The notes below the pieces were generated by a model. That model was not told the origin of the DNA, did not search any database, and saw only the letters and a program-made list of their open reading frames with translations. The position numbers and the translations under genes were made by a program. From Nansenia antarctica (Eukaryota > Chordata > Actinopteri > Argentiniformes > Microstomatidae): 64,000 nt of DNA. Position 1 is the first letter of the stretch, and every line of letters starts with the position of its first letter. The stretch covers positions 26,378,433-26,442,432 of the forward strand of contig OZ022357.1 of NCBI GenBank assembly GCA_963989245.1. The letters are read 5' to 3'. Below are positions 21,067 through 39,885 of this stretch, piece by piece.

Positions 21067-21957
21067 AGCCTGTTCTCCCTCTATACCACTGGGGTCCCTC
21101 AGGGCTCTGTCCTAGGGCCCTTACTGTTCTCCCTCTATACCACTGGGGTCCCCCAGGGCTCTGTCCTAGGGCCTTTACTGTTCTCCCTCTATACCACTGG
21201 GGTACCTCAGGGCTCTGTCCTAGGGCCCTTACTGTTCTCCCTCTATACCACTGGGGTCCCCCAGGGCTCTGTCCTAGGGCCCTTACTGTTCTCCCTCTAT
21301 ACCACTGGGGTCCCTCAGGGCTCTGTCCTAGGGCCCTTACTGTTCTCCCTCTATACCACTGTGGTCCCCCAGGGCTCTGTCCTAGGGCCCTTACTGTCCT
21401 CCCTCTATACCACTGGGGTCCCTCAGGGCTCTGTCCTAGGGCCCTTACTGTTCTCCCTCTATACCACTGGAGTCCCTCAGGGCTCTGTCCTAGGGCCCTT
21501 ACTGTCCTCCCTCTATACCAAGTCTCTTGGCTCTGTCATTTCCTCGCATCTCCTACCACAGCTACGCAGAGACGACACTCAACTGATCCTTTCTTTCTCC
21601 CTGTCTAACTCACATGCGGCAACACGTGTCTCTGCGTGTCTCACTGACATCTCTGCTTGGATGTCAGCCCCTCATCTCTACATGGATGTCAGCCCACCAC
21701 CTCTACATGGATGTCAGCCCACCACCTCAAGCTCAACCTTAACAACACTGAGCTACTCTTCCTCTCTGGCCTGCCCTCTCAAAGACTTCTCCATCAGAGT
21801 AGAGAGCTCTACTGTAACCTCCTCCCAGACAGCCAAGAACCTTGGAGTGATCCTGGACATCCACTCATCCTGTAGGCCAACATCACGCTCCTGCAGATCC
21901 TTCCCCTACAGTATACGTCCATTCCTCACCAGAGAAGCAGCTCAACTCTTGGTCTAA
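21067..21957 (+). pseudogene. Non-LTR retrotransposon fragment with amplified RT motif B
   Basis: About eight and a half 54-bp units encoding TTGVPQGSVLGPLLFSLY are followed by ordinary downstream polymerase sequence: the region after motif B (DDTQLILSFS), ACLTDISAWMSA with a 24-base local duplication (21656-21725), KDFSIRVESSTVTSSQTAKN and LGVILDI. The element therefore has a motif-B minisatellite within an otherwise linear polymerase frame. It is not functional. Confidence 0.8.
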
Positions 21958-22506
21958 TCACTGGTCATCTCCTGGCCAGGCTCCCCACCTCTGCCATCAT
22001 GACGCTATCATGATTGACGGCAGTGTGTGCACATGCTAACACCTTGTGTCTGACTAGAATCCACATCTTAGTGATTATTTACCTACTTATTTCAAGTATG
22101 TTCACTCAGCATAGTCTTGTGAACACTTCATACAGCCGATAAACATTATTCAATACTATACCAAATATGGTTATGATTGCTATATATTTGTTAAGCATTA
22201 TATTTGATTAGCATATTTTCTTTTTTTTTTTCTCAGAGAACACAGATGGGAGGTACCAACTGCTGCCAAGGCTACAATTATTAAATAAGCTTGGAAACCG
22301 TTTAGCTAATAAGACTGTTGAGTTACTGAAAGGATGTAGATATAGATAGATGTATGAGGGGTAGATGAAAATAAAGTGTTGCATTTATTACAGTAACCTA
22401 CATTTACAATGCAATGCTGAGCTTGAGCCTACAATTCGCAAGCAGTCAATCAAAATCATAAACTAAAATGAATCAATAAAACAATAGTGATTCTGGTCCT
22501 GGTTGT
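21958..22506. other. Spacer downstream of the ZP gene
   Basis: AT-rich intergenic sequence with no recognised coding or RNA feature. On the minus strand it would hold the 3' UTR of the ZP gene. The first clear TTTATT (reverse AATAAA) after the stop is at 22475-22480, a plausible poly(A) signal. Confidence 0.4.
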
Positions 22507-25279
22507 TTACACCTGCAGAACGAGAGGCCCGCCAGAGATGACAGTGTGCTGCTGCAGAGCGGGACTCTGTCCCTCTGTCTGTCTCTGTCTCTGTCCCTCT
22601 GTCTGTCTCTGTCCCTCTGTCAGTCTCTGTCCCTCCTGCTGTCTCTGCCTCTGTCTCTGTCTCTGTCCCTCCAACGGCTTCTCTCCTACAAGAAAACAGG
22701 ACGAATCGTCAGTGTGGCATTGATCACATAATCCCTGGAGAGGAAACTTACGTCCTACTGAAAACAAACAAACACTTACTTCTGTCACAGGGCATGGAGC
22801 AGTCTGGGCCTTTACAGATCTCTACATCACAATGGAAGTACACCTGAGAGCAGAGAGTGTCCAGTTGACAGACACAGTGAGTGTTCATCATCATGGTCAC
22901 ATCTAATAACTGTAAATGTAAGCGCTGACTATTGGGCACCAATAATAACCAGAGAACAGTCTCAGTCACCTACCAGGTTTTGAAAGCCGTCAGGTTTCAC
23001 AAAGGAGAACATCCGGACCATGAACCTCCTGTGAAGCGAGGGATACCTGACGTCCTCTCCAGGGGCGACAGGCAGGAACTCCGTCCTGTGGGGATCGCCG
23101 CTAAACGGACACCTGATGGTGAAAACAGAAAATATTTCAATTTTCAAAAATGTGGGTGTTGCAGAAGTATATTAACTGTGAATTAGTAAAGTAAAGAATG
23201 AATCATCCCTGGCAAACAAACCAGTCTGAGTGGGTTTACCCGTTAACCAGCAGGTTTACCCGTTAACCAGCAGGTTTACCCGTTAACCAGCAGGTTCCAT
23301 CTGCGCTGGTCTTGTGGGTCTTTACTGGCCGTTGCCCAACAGTCGTCCAATAGAAGCACGAGCTCGCTGTCCTCTCGCTTCAGGGTGAACACCTCCACAT
23401 ACACAGGCTGGTCCAGCTCTCTCAGGACCTGGGGCCTCCGGGGGGAGTGGAAGGACCTGTACGTGGCATCTGGAAAACCAAGACATTTTTGTAAGATTGA
23501 TTTCAGTGAGAATATATGACGCAGTATCAGTATGTACTGAAGGCAACCTTATCTTGAATCAAACTGATCTTCAGTACATTTAAATTTTGTTTTTTACACT
23601 ATAGGGCCTTTTTGTGATATTATCCCCAAGCAAACACAGAATGTGAAATGATATTTAGCACTGAAAAGCAGTGGAATTCAGCACCCTTCTAAAAAACGGA
23701 CCTTTGGCAAACCTCAGCTCAGTGCGCAGGATTCCCTCACTCCTCAGCGCTGGCGGCTCTGCTGTCTCACTGACGACCTGCAGGACTCGAGACACTCTGG
23801 CCAACGCATATCTGCAGCGGACGGTCAGCCTCGTAGGGAAATAACAAGCTGACGTTCAGTTTGACACAATTCCTCCTTCCATTCCACCTGCATTACAATG
23901 GGCCCGTCCTCCGATGTCTACCTCTACTAGCCTCCACTGCTTATTGCATCTCAAATTGTAAGTGACATCATCATGTCCTACTGTGACATCATGTCCTACT
24001 GTGATCATCATGTCCTACTGTGACATCATCATGTCCTACTGAAGTCATGCTGTACCTGAGGGGGGCATCTCTGGATATGGATCCCTGTTTATGATGCAAC
24101 AGGCGGTCTGCCTCAACATTCACCCAATAAGTAATCTGTCCATCGGAGATCTGAAAGAGAATTATAATCTGCACATAACTGTTGTGTCATGATTGAAAAA
24201 AACAAAACAAAAAACAAAACATGAATGAGTCAGAAACCTGGAAGGTTGACCAGACTGATACCTGTGTTTGAGAGCCACAAGAAGTGAACGGGAAACGAAA
24301 CGTAACGGAGTTAGCAGTGATAGTTTTGGGTCTGCAGTTCCGGCTTTGGCTGGAGGAGATCCGGACTGTGTTCAGGTCCAGCGGAGGAGCCGTGATGTTC
24401 TGGAAGATGGTGATGATGAACCCATCCTTCTCACAGTACTGAGGCGAACGTGGTGCTGGAGGATTAGGAAGATGACCAACCTGGTTGATTTCCCCTGAGG
24501 GAACAGAACAGACTGTTGATAACAGATTCTTTGTGGGGCGCAATTTAAAAAAATAAAAATAAATCTCATTGGACATCATGGACATGTTAGTGTACCTGTA
24601 GTTGAACCAGATGTTATTTTGCAGATGAAAGGCACTCTCCTGGCAATCTCAACTTTGCCCTCATCTATCGTAATCTTGATGACCACGTTCAAACTTGCAG
24701 TATCGCCCTTGCAAATGATGAGAGAGAGGTTTGCATGTCATCTAACAATATGTTGAACAGAACAAAAGTAGGTTAAATGTTGGAGAAATGTTCTTAACCT
24801 ACGTGTGTTCTGATGAGACAGCCGTAATAGGGCACAGCCAAGGCGAGGACGCTGTCTGTGTCGTGGATGATGTAGTGGCACTGAGGTGCGATCTCCTCTG
24901 CTTTGTAGTGTCTACCCTGTTCATCTATGAGAGTGAACACACACAGGCATTAAACCTGATCCCAACCACTGAGACTGACATCTGATTCAGCAAGTCATAG
25001 ATCACTTTACCAGGTTATTGACTTACCTTGGACGTAAATACTGGAAGGAACATGGATGAATTGTTCTTTTGGAATGTAAAGCGACATGTAGCCTTCATGA
25101 CAGCCCACAGTGTAATGTATATCTTTATGTATATCTTCATGTATATCTTCATGTATATCTTTGTCAATTGCCTTTTGGAATATACCTTGAGAGGAGAGTG
25201 CCCCATGGTAGTCCAGTAGAGATGTTGACAGTGTCACCATCACCATTCTCATCACAAAGTCTAAACTGAGGGTCTTCAT
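22507..25279 (-). CDS. Zona pellucida domain protein (egg-coat type), ten exons
   Basis: ZP proteins polymerise through their ZP-N/ZP-C module to form the egg envelope. Exons, minus strand: 25027-25279, 24803-24924, 24596-24707, 24262-24494, 24056-24150, 23702-23811, 23280-23469, 22974-23112, 22780-22843 and 22507-22757; the phases agree and give 522 codons. The first exon starts MKTLSLDFVMRMVMVTL, a likely signal peptide, then a DIHE repeat. Later parts show the ZP-N/ZP-C signature: YCEKDGFIITIFQNITAPPL, NCRPKTITANSVTFRFPFTS, LLDDCWATASKDP, RRWNLLVNGCPFSGDP, and VYFHCDVEICKGPDCSMPC. The CWAT-x-SKDP and VYFHC-x-x-x-IC patterns fit the ZP1/ZP2/ZP4/ZPAX group better than ZP3. The last exon is a low-complexity RQRQ/TEGQ tail; I see no transmembrane anchor or clear dibasic furin site. 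The exact subfamily is uncertain. Confidence 0.85.
23239..23290 (-). repeat. 20-bp tandem triplication of a ZP-gene splice donor
   Basis: The exon end GGTTAACGG plus gtaaacctgct is repeated three times, 20 bp apart. The donors lie at 23279, 23259 and 23239 on the minus strand; the first of these in the transcript gives the conserved NGCPFSGDP junction. Confidence 0.93.
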
Positions 25280-25726
25280 CTCTGATTTCCAATGAATTCT
25301 ACACAGGGACGTGTTTCAATGACCAGCCACTGAAGGGGTCAACCAGCTGAAGGTCATTTGGTTTGATTGGCTGATTAAGGGTTAGGGTTAGGGTTTGATT
25401 GGCTGATTAAGGGTTAGGGTTATTGATTAAAGCCCCAACGTTAGTATTGTCCCCATTTCCCATGGGCAGTCTATGAACCCCCCCCCCCCCAGTTTGAAGA
25501 CAAAGATCATCAATCATAATATGGTATATACACAGACATTTATACATTTCACCAAGAACAATTTGTTTAAAGAAGTAGAAGATACGGCTATCTAACCCTA
25601 ACCCTTTAATTATATACACAGAAGTATGTTCAAACATACTTGTATTGTGAATATTGTAAATTCTGTGTGAATATAAATAAATACTGTATCATTTGCTTAT
25701 GTCACACAAATCTTTTAATTGCTACA

Positions 25727-25780
<54 letters not shown>

Positions 25781-26029
25781 CTTGTTTTATTATAGCCTAT
25801 GACAGATAAATAGGCAAACATTTAAATATACACTATAATACTGCAAACTGAAATGTTTATTTCACTGTACAGCACAATAACATCTGCAATAATCATTTCG
25901 AGCCCATTTTGAGCAAGCATGACCAAATTGTTATTAAAAAAACATACAAATCCACTAATGTACTAATGAAGCAGTTTCCTTTTACAGTTTCAGCTTTTGA
26001 GACTCAGCATCTTCTTCATCCTTCTCCGT
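25280..26029. other. Spacer between the ZP gene and the Ig receptor, with telomere-like and TG repeats
   Basis: Holds short TTAGGG runs at 25378-25421 and a (TG)n run at 25727-25778. The Ig receptor's 3' UTR lies at its right side. No coding feature was found. Confidence 0.5.
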
Positions 26030-32939
<6,910 letters not shown>

Positions 32940-34397
32940 TGTTTCATGTGGCAGTGGGTCAAATGCGAGTGAAAATATCCTTTAGTAACACAGAAGGACG
33001 AGGCAGTCTGTTGACAGGTCAGTTAACCTCTTCATCTGAGACCCTCAGCAACTGTAATTTCCTGAGTTGCTTTGGTCCACTCCCTTTCTGTGGCACTGTT
33101 CACAACCTAACCCCAACCTAACCCTAAACCTTTATGGAGCTTTACATTTTAACAATGACTTGGAGACACATGCTACCCATATGATCACAAACACTGCAAC
33201 ATCTTTAAAGTATCTACATTTTTGTAAATCCCTAAAAGGCTATAAGCACATATAATCAATATTAAGTTGAATCAATCAAATTAAATAAATAAATGTCAAT
33301 ATTATCCACCGCTAACATATGATAGCTTATGATGGCATGTGCTGGTCACAACTGAATGATTTCAAACATTTAAAAGTAAATGCTGATTTAGATATATTAT
33401 ATATTTACTGAGACACATGCGTAGCTACTGTACGTCTGGTAGAACAGGATACGGAGCCGTAGTTCAGGTGGGGTAGGCGAGCATTTGTTTTCGAGACCAC
33501 AAAGGCTTCCTGTCACAACCTTTGACATTTTGTGAGAAGGGGACCTTGCAAGCAACAGGCTGAGAGTGTAAACCTACACTCAAACTGGGCCACTGGTGTG
33601 TGCCGGGGCCTGGTGGGGGGGGTTATAGTCTGCCTGGGCGAGGACATAGGGGTGGGGGGTGGGGGGTTTTGGGGTTATGGGGGTTGAGTTATGGGTTATA
33701 GTCAAGAACAGTCAAAGCCGAGACACAAGCAGAGACTGATGAAGATTTGGTCTCCAGTATTTCCGTATTTTCCCTCATGTTAGAATATAATCTTTTGAAA
33801 TGTGTCAAATACTCAGCAGTGAAGTTTAAAATGGAAAAATACTGCGGGCAATGTTCCTGAGGTGGAAAAATGCAGATTTAGTGACCTGGTTGGCATGGTG
33901 ACCTGGTTGGCATGGTGACCTGGTTGGCATGGGGAAGGAAGGAGAGGGTGGGGTCAAGGATGATGCCGTGGTTGGAGGGGGTTGGAGGGGGTTATGGTGA
34001 AGCCACCGATGTTGAGGGAGAATGTCTGGCAAAAAATGCTAAAAAATACAAATCACAGAATGCTCAATCTCTCTAAAGTCTCCACAAGTACTTTAGCATA
34101 CTTCCTTCCTACGGTTCATCACCACTGACACACTTTAGTAAAACACAGAGACAGACACAGACTAGCTGTGAGGTCTGAGGTACAGACTAGTCTAGCTGTG
34201 TGGTTTCTACATCGACTTCCTGTTCCGACCCAAGCTTCTTCTGCAAGCACACAGCGTGTGCTGATTGATAACATAGGTAGGTCATGCTATGCTTAGTTTA
34301 TTACATATGGCCAGTAGGGGGCGCTATATCCCTTACTTTATGTTACGTGACACAGGGAGTTTGGGTTTGGTCTTAGAGGAAGTTAAGTTATTTTTTC

Positions 34398-34545
34398 CCA
34401 GTCCCACTCATATTTTTCATTTTATTGGACAGATACAGTGAAGACAGACAGGAAAATAAGGGAGAGAGGGCATGTCAGCAGGGCATGGGACAGATTCGAA
34501 CCCATGCCGACATGGGCATATGTTTGCATTGTCGACCTCGGTGCT
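34398..34545 (-). mobile_element. tRNA-derived SINE, reversed
   Basis: The minus strand ends in the family's AGTGGGACTG tail. The head shows ACCACTAGACCACTGG on the plus strand and a B-box-like GGGTTCGAATC on the minus strand. Confidence 0.65.
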
Positions 34546-34830
34546 AAACCACTAGACCACTGGACCCCCCCAGGCCATGGTGCTAGACCACTGGACCACC
34601 CCAGGCCATGGTACCAGACCACTGGACCACCCCAGGCCATGGTGCTAGACCACTGGACCCCCCCAGGCCATGGTACTAGACCACTGGACCACCCCAGGCC
34701 ATGGTGCTAGCCCACTGGACCACCCCAGGCCATGGTGCTAGACCACTGGTCCACCCCAGGCCATGGTGCTAGACCACTGGACCACCCCAGGCCATGGTGC
34801 TAGACCATTGGACCACCCCAGGCCGCAGGT
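34546..34830. repeat. 31-bp minisatellite grown from the end of a SINE
   Basis: About nine units containing GCTAGACCACTGGACCACCC. The first bases match the adjacent SINE head (GCTAAACCACTAGACCACTG), so the array began as part of that element. Confidence 0.9.
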
Positions 34831-35495
34831 TAATTAAAGTTAATTAAAGCTCAGTGGGTTTTGCAACTGAACCAGGCGTGTATGTCAGTTCTTTACTACA
34901 TCACACCAGGGGCCTCATTTATAGAAAGTACTTTGGATCAAATTTGATCTTACCCGTGACGTAGAACGACGTACGCCATGACTTACGTCCGTTTAGAAAA
35001 ATGTGCTTACGTGAAAGTCAAAGATGACGTTCAAGTACTTTTTTATAAATTAGGCCCCTGGACCAAGTGAACTTTCTTAACAGAAAGGCATCATAGGGCA
35101 TCAGACATTTAAACTCAAGGCTGCATCTGTGACACTGCAGAGAGCAGTCACAGGACACATTGAATTGAAATAAACCAAAAACTTTCCAAATAAAACTGAA
35201 ATGAAAATACATCATTCAAATGGCTCAATGTGCCATCAAGAAGGTGCTTCTGCATACCACACGACCTCTGGAGTGTTGAATGTGTGTTGTGATGTCATCT
35301 CTTCATAGGAACCCTATAAGCAAGCAGATATGACCACTTCCTTCAGCGTACAGAGGACTATTCAGGGAAGCAGAGATATGCTCATATGAGAGAAGCAGAG
35401 ATATGCTCATATGAGAGATTGTCAAGTTTGGAAGGCCTAGTTACCACCATGTTTTAAGCAGTTTATTTTTTTATAAGTTGTTTCAGACCTAGAAA

Positions 35496-38400
35496 ATGTT
35501 TCGGGGATATATAATTCTACTGACAGGTATGTACATGCATTTGTTTTGTATTGACTTGGTAGTATTGTGTTAGTATTCATAATTATTTGTTAAGAGTGGT
35601 GAAATAACCCTACATACACTCTTATAAAGGTTACTTGTCTCTCCCTGTAGAATAATAATAATTATTAATTATTTAAAGAACCGTTGTTGGTGCCATGTAG
35701 AACCCCTTTTGGTTTTAGGTACAGTATAACCTTTTTTTCCCAACTTCTGAAATGTGTTTGTGTTACAGTAATCTGCTCAGCGAGAGGCTTCAATGTTTTT
35801 ACAAAGCCAGTAAAACATTTTAAGAGGACAGATGATGTGCTGTTTGGACAAACTACCGTTCAGTCCAAAGATGGGTGAGTTACTCCAGGAAGTCCATCAT
35901 AGTGTCATGTTAAATTAAATTGTTACATTATTTACATATCCAGATTTGTTTTCATTATTTCCATAAAATGTATCTTTATAAGATGTATTCCTCAATATCC
36001 TGTTATGTTCTCTGGTCTGTTTCTGCAGGGTTCTGGTCACATCCCCGTCATCTAGACCCCAGAAGGTTTTCAGATGTTCTTCAAACAAGGACGAATGTTC
36101 TGAAGTCGTCATCTCAGGTGAAGGTGAGCTGACGCTAATATGACAAATCCAAACGTTTGATGAACAGTTTCATATTTGTACCTTTAAGGGCCCAGCTGTG
36201 TTTGTTCACCTTGTCCTGACTGAATGAAGATGTCCTCATGTAGCCGACACAGGTGGAGGACTCAGACCTGTTGTATCAGCAGCCAGCGCTTTGACTGACA
36301 AAACCCAGGAGTACATGGTGAGTGAAGAAGAGAAAACACATTTGATGGATTTGGTGTTTTGATAGAAAATTATAATTTTCCACATACTTATCAATGCAGC
36401 TGTCTGTTTTTGTTTTTGTTTTTTTCTAATCTTAATGCATGATACTGTAAATGCCATAGCTAAGGAAAAAAAAAGACTGTCATGACATTTATCAAATCAT
36501 TCGCAACCTTTTAGTCAACAGTTTAGGTATGATGATGATTGGTTATGACAATCCTCAGGTGTTATACATGTTACATTATATTCACTTCATGCCCTGTAGC
36601 TTAAGTGTTTCATGGATTCGAGAAGCTCGTCCTCCGATGTCTACCTCCACCGGCCTCCCCTGGTGCACCAGATTATTGTCTAGCCAACTGTCTCTCAACA
36701 AAGCCACAGCTTCCTGTTCCGTCTGTGGGTGTCACACTTTGCGTGTGAAGGAGTGAACCACTTCTGCCTTTCACACAACTCTGACTAACTGAGCACGATA
36801 CGTAGGACTCACTCAAATGTCATCCTATCTTCAGGTTGGATCTTTTACCTGAATGATTCAGACTCCAGTTATACTGTCTGCAATCCAACTGTAGTCTGTA
36901 TCATGAAAACTAGTCAATTCTAGAGGATTGAATAGAAGAATAGAATGAATTACATAAAACATGAATAAATATTCTACTGGCCAAACTGAGTAAAGCAAAA
37001 AAAAGCCCTCCGTAAACTTGATAAAAAGAGAGAGTAGAGCTGCTGATATGAGTCATGCTTAAAGGACCAGGCTTAAAGGACCAGGCTTAAAGGACCAGGC
37101 TTAAAGGACCAGGATTAAAGGACCAGGCTTAAAGGACCAGGCTTAAAAGGACCAGGCTTAAAGGACCAGGCTTAAAGGACCAGGCTTAAAGGACCAGGCT
37201 TAAAGGACCAGGCTTAAAGGACCAGGCTTAGAGGACCAGGCTTAGAGGACCAGGCTTAAAGGACCAGGCTTAAATTACCAGGCTTAAAGGACCAGGATTA
37301 AAGGACCAGGCTTAAAGGACCAGGATTAAAGGACCAGGCTGAAAAGCATCTGAGTTTGCAACACTCCACTCTGGTTAAACAGTGTGACGAAATTTAGTAT
37401 TTTATGCCATTAAACTTCAGGCAGGGAGCTATACAGAGCGGAGCCATCCAATCACACCAAACTTGTATTACCGTTTACATTAGAATAATGATTAAACCGA
37501 CGTGAGCGTCTGACTGAACTGTGCTGGTTTTCTTTTGGCAGGTCTGCCAACAAGTCAGAGTGAAGAAAAGCATGAACGAGTATCTCAGTGGGACGTGTAC
37601 GCATCTGTCTGGTCATCAGATCCAGGGTCAGATCGACCCTGCTCTCCTAGGTAAGCATCTGTCTGGTCATCAGATCCAGGGTCAGATCGACCCGGCTCTC
37701 CTAGGTAAGCATCTGTCTGGTCATCAGATCCAGGGTCAGATCGACCCTGCTCTCCTAGGTAAGCATCTGTCTGGTCATCACATTCAGGGTCAGATCGACC
37801 CTGCTCTCCTAGGTAAGCAGCCCCATGTGCTGGGACCGCACAGTCTGGGACCACCGGCACCAAATAACATATTACAATCGAGATGCACAAACCAGTAACT
37901 AATATCTCAAACCAACATTTCTGAATGACAGTTGTAGAGCAACTGGAAAGAAACATCTCTATCAACAACAACAACAACAACAACAACAACGAGGATGAGG
38001 ATGAAAAGGATGGTATGTGTCTTCATTTCCCAATATTAAAGCAGTGGTCCTGCTCCACATTATTACCAAATAAGTGGGTGTGCTGAAATGCTCTTCTGTA
38101 AAACACTAAGAATGCAAAAGCTAGCATCAGTCTGATATTTCTGCAAAAAACACACAAACCTCCAGAGATGTTTAGTCAAGATATCTGACATGGTAAACAA
38201 TTTAGAATGTACAGTACATACTGTATGCAGCCAATGTCAATCTGTCAAATATTGTACATTACAAAGTACAAATCAGTTGTATAGTTGTCCTATTCCTGTT
38301 ACACAACATCAGTTGTTTGTGAATGGTTTTGTGTTTCAGATCCTGGGACTGAGATTGTATTTATACTGGATGGGTCTGGGAGCCTCGATGATCACGACTT

Positions 38401-39756
38401 TAAAAGTGCTAAAGAGTTCATCTCGACTGTGATGACAAACGTTTGGGGGAAATGTTTCAATGTGAGTAGAGATCAACACAGCCGCAGCATAAACCAACAA
38501 GGAGGATAAGAGTTGGCCCTACTACTACCCAGACATGTAGCCATATCAGGGCCGGTCCTAGGCATTTAGGTACCCTAGGCGAGAGTATGATTTGTTGCCC
38601 CCCTCCCCCAAGTTTTAGGGGCGCCACCACCACCACATTAAGCTACCAGTACTGCCTCATCACCACCCACACATTCAACAGTAACACTATGGACAACAAT
38701 GGTTTCAAGACAAAAATATATAAATTTAAATGACAGAAATCAGAAAACAAGGTACAAATAAACATATTCAAACATTAATAATGCAATCAGAAATCAGAAA
38801 ACAAGCTACAAAATTATTTAAATGTAAAAAAAACTTTAAAAAAAAACTAGACGACCGCCTAGTTCGCCTATGCCTAGGACCGGCCCTGAGCCATATGATA
38901 GAATAGAATCCAACACTCCTTCTGTATGGATGCTAGTGGGTTTTAATCAATGAATGAATCGTTCTCTACTCTACTGTGATCATGAAAACCCGATTATCCC
39001 TTTTTTAACAGTGTGAATTTGCTGTTGTTCAATATGGATCAAAAATCAGAGCTGAACTCTTACTAAAAGAGGGTGCTGCTGATGGCGCCAGAGCTCTTGA
39101 GACGGTCCAGAACATTCAACAGATTCAGAATGCCACAGTGACGGCTTCTGCCATCATCTACGCCATGTAAGTACCATTGGCATGAGGCAGTAGATGCTTA
39201 AAGGTATACATGTATGTAGCAGTATACATGTATGTATAGCAGATCATCAAGAACACAAAACCAGATACATGCAGATACATTGACATTCATGCGTTTCCAG
39301 TGAACACGTCTTTGTTGCTGAGAATGGATCTAAAGCGGAGAATAAGAAGATCGTCATCGTGGTGTCAGATGGACAGATATCCCTCTGGGATAAGAATGAC
39401 TATATGGGCAAAGCGTTGAACTTGCTTGTTACTAATAACATCACAAGATTTGCTATTGGGGTAAGTACATAGTACTCTAGTCATAGTAGTATATATAATA
39501 GTATTCACTAGTAAACATCGCTCTGAGCAATTGAAAGATGTAATTGAACAGGCAACCAAATCCAATTAACATTGAACTAACATTTATTTTATTACAGGTT
39601 GGAGAGAAGATTAAAAGCTCCACGACCGCGATAGACGAGATGAAAAGCATCAGCTCCAGCCAAGGCCACCTGTTCTTGGTAGATGACTACAAAGCCCTGG
39701 AGGGCATCCTCTCTCAGCTGGAGACCACCATCATCAAAGGAATCGAAGGTAACACT

Positions 39757-39795
<39 letters not shown>

Positions 39796-39841
39796 CTCTC
39801 AGCTGGAGACCAGCATCATCAAAGGAATCGAAGGTAACACT

Positions 39842-39885
<44 letters not shown>

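Larger units (their letters stand above)
32940..35495. other. Divergent intergenic region between the Ig receptor and itgae
   Basis: The two genes are transcribed away from each other, so both promoters should be here. It contains a G-rich stretch (33595-33680), a short repeat of GGTTGGCATGGTGACCT type (33885-33935), a SINE (34398-34545) and its derived minisatellite (34546-34830). No core promoter motif was clear enough to call. Confidence 0.5.
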
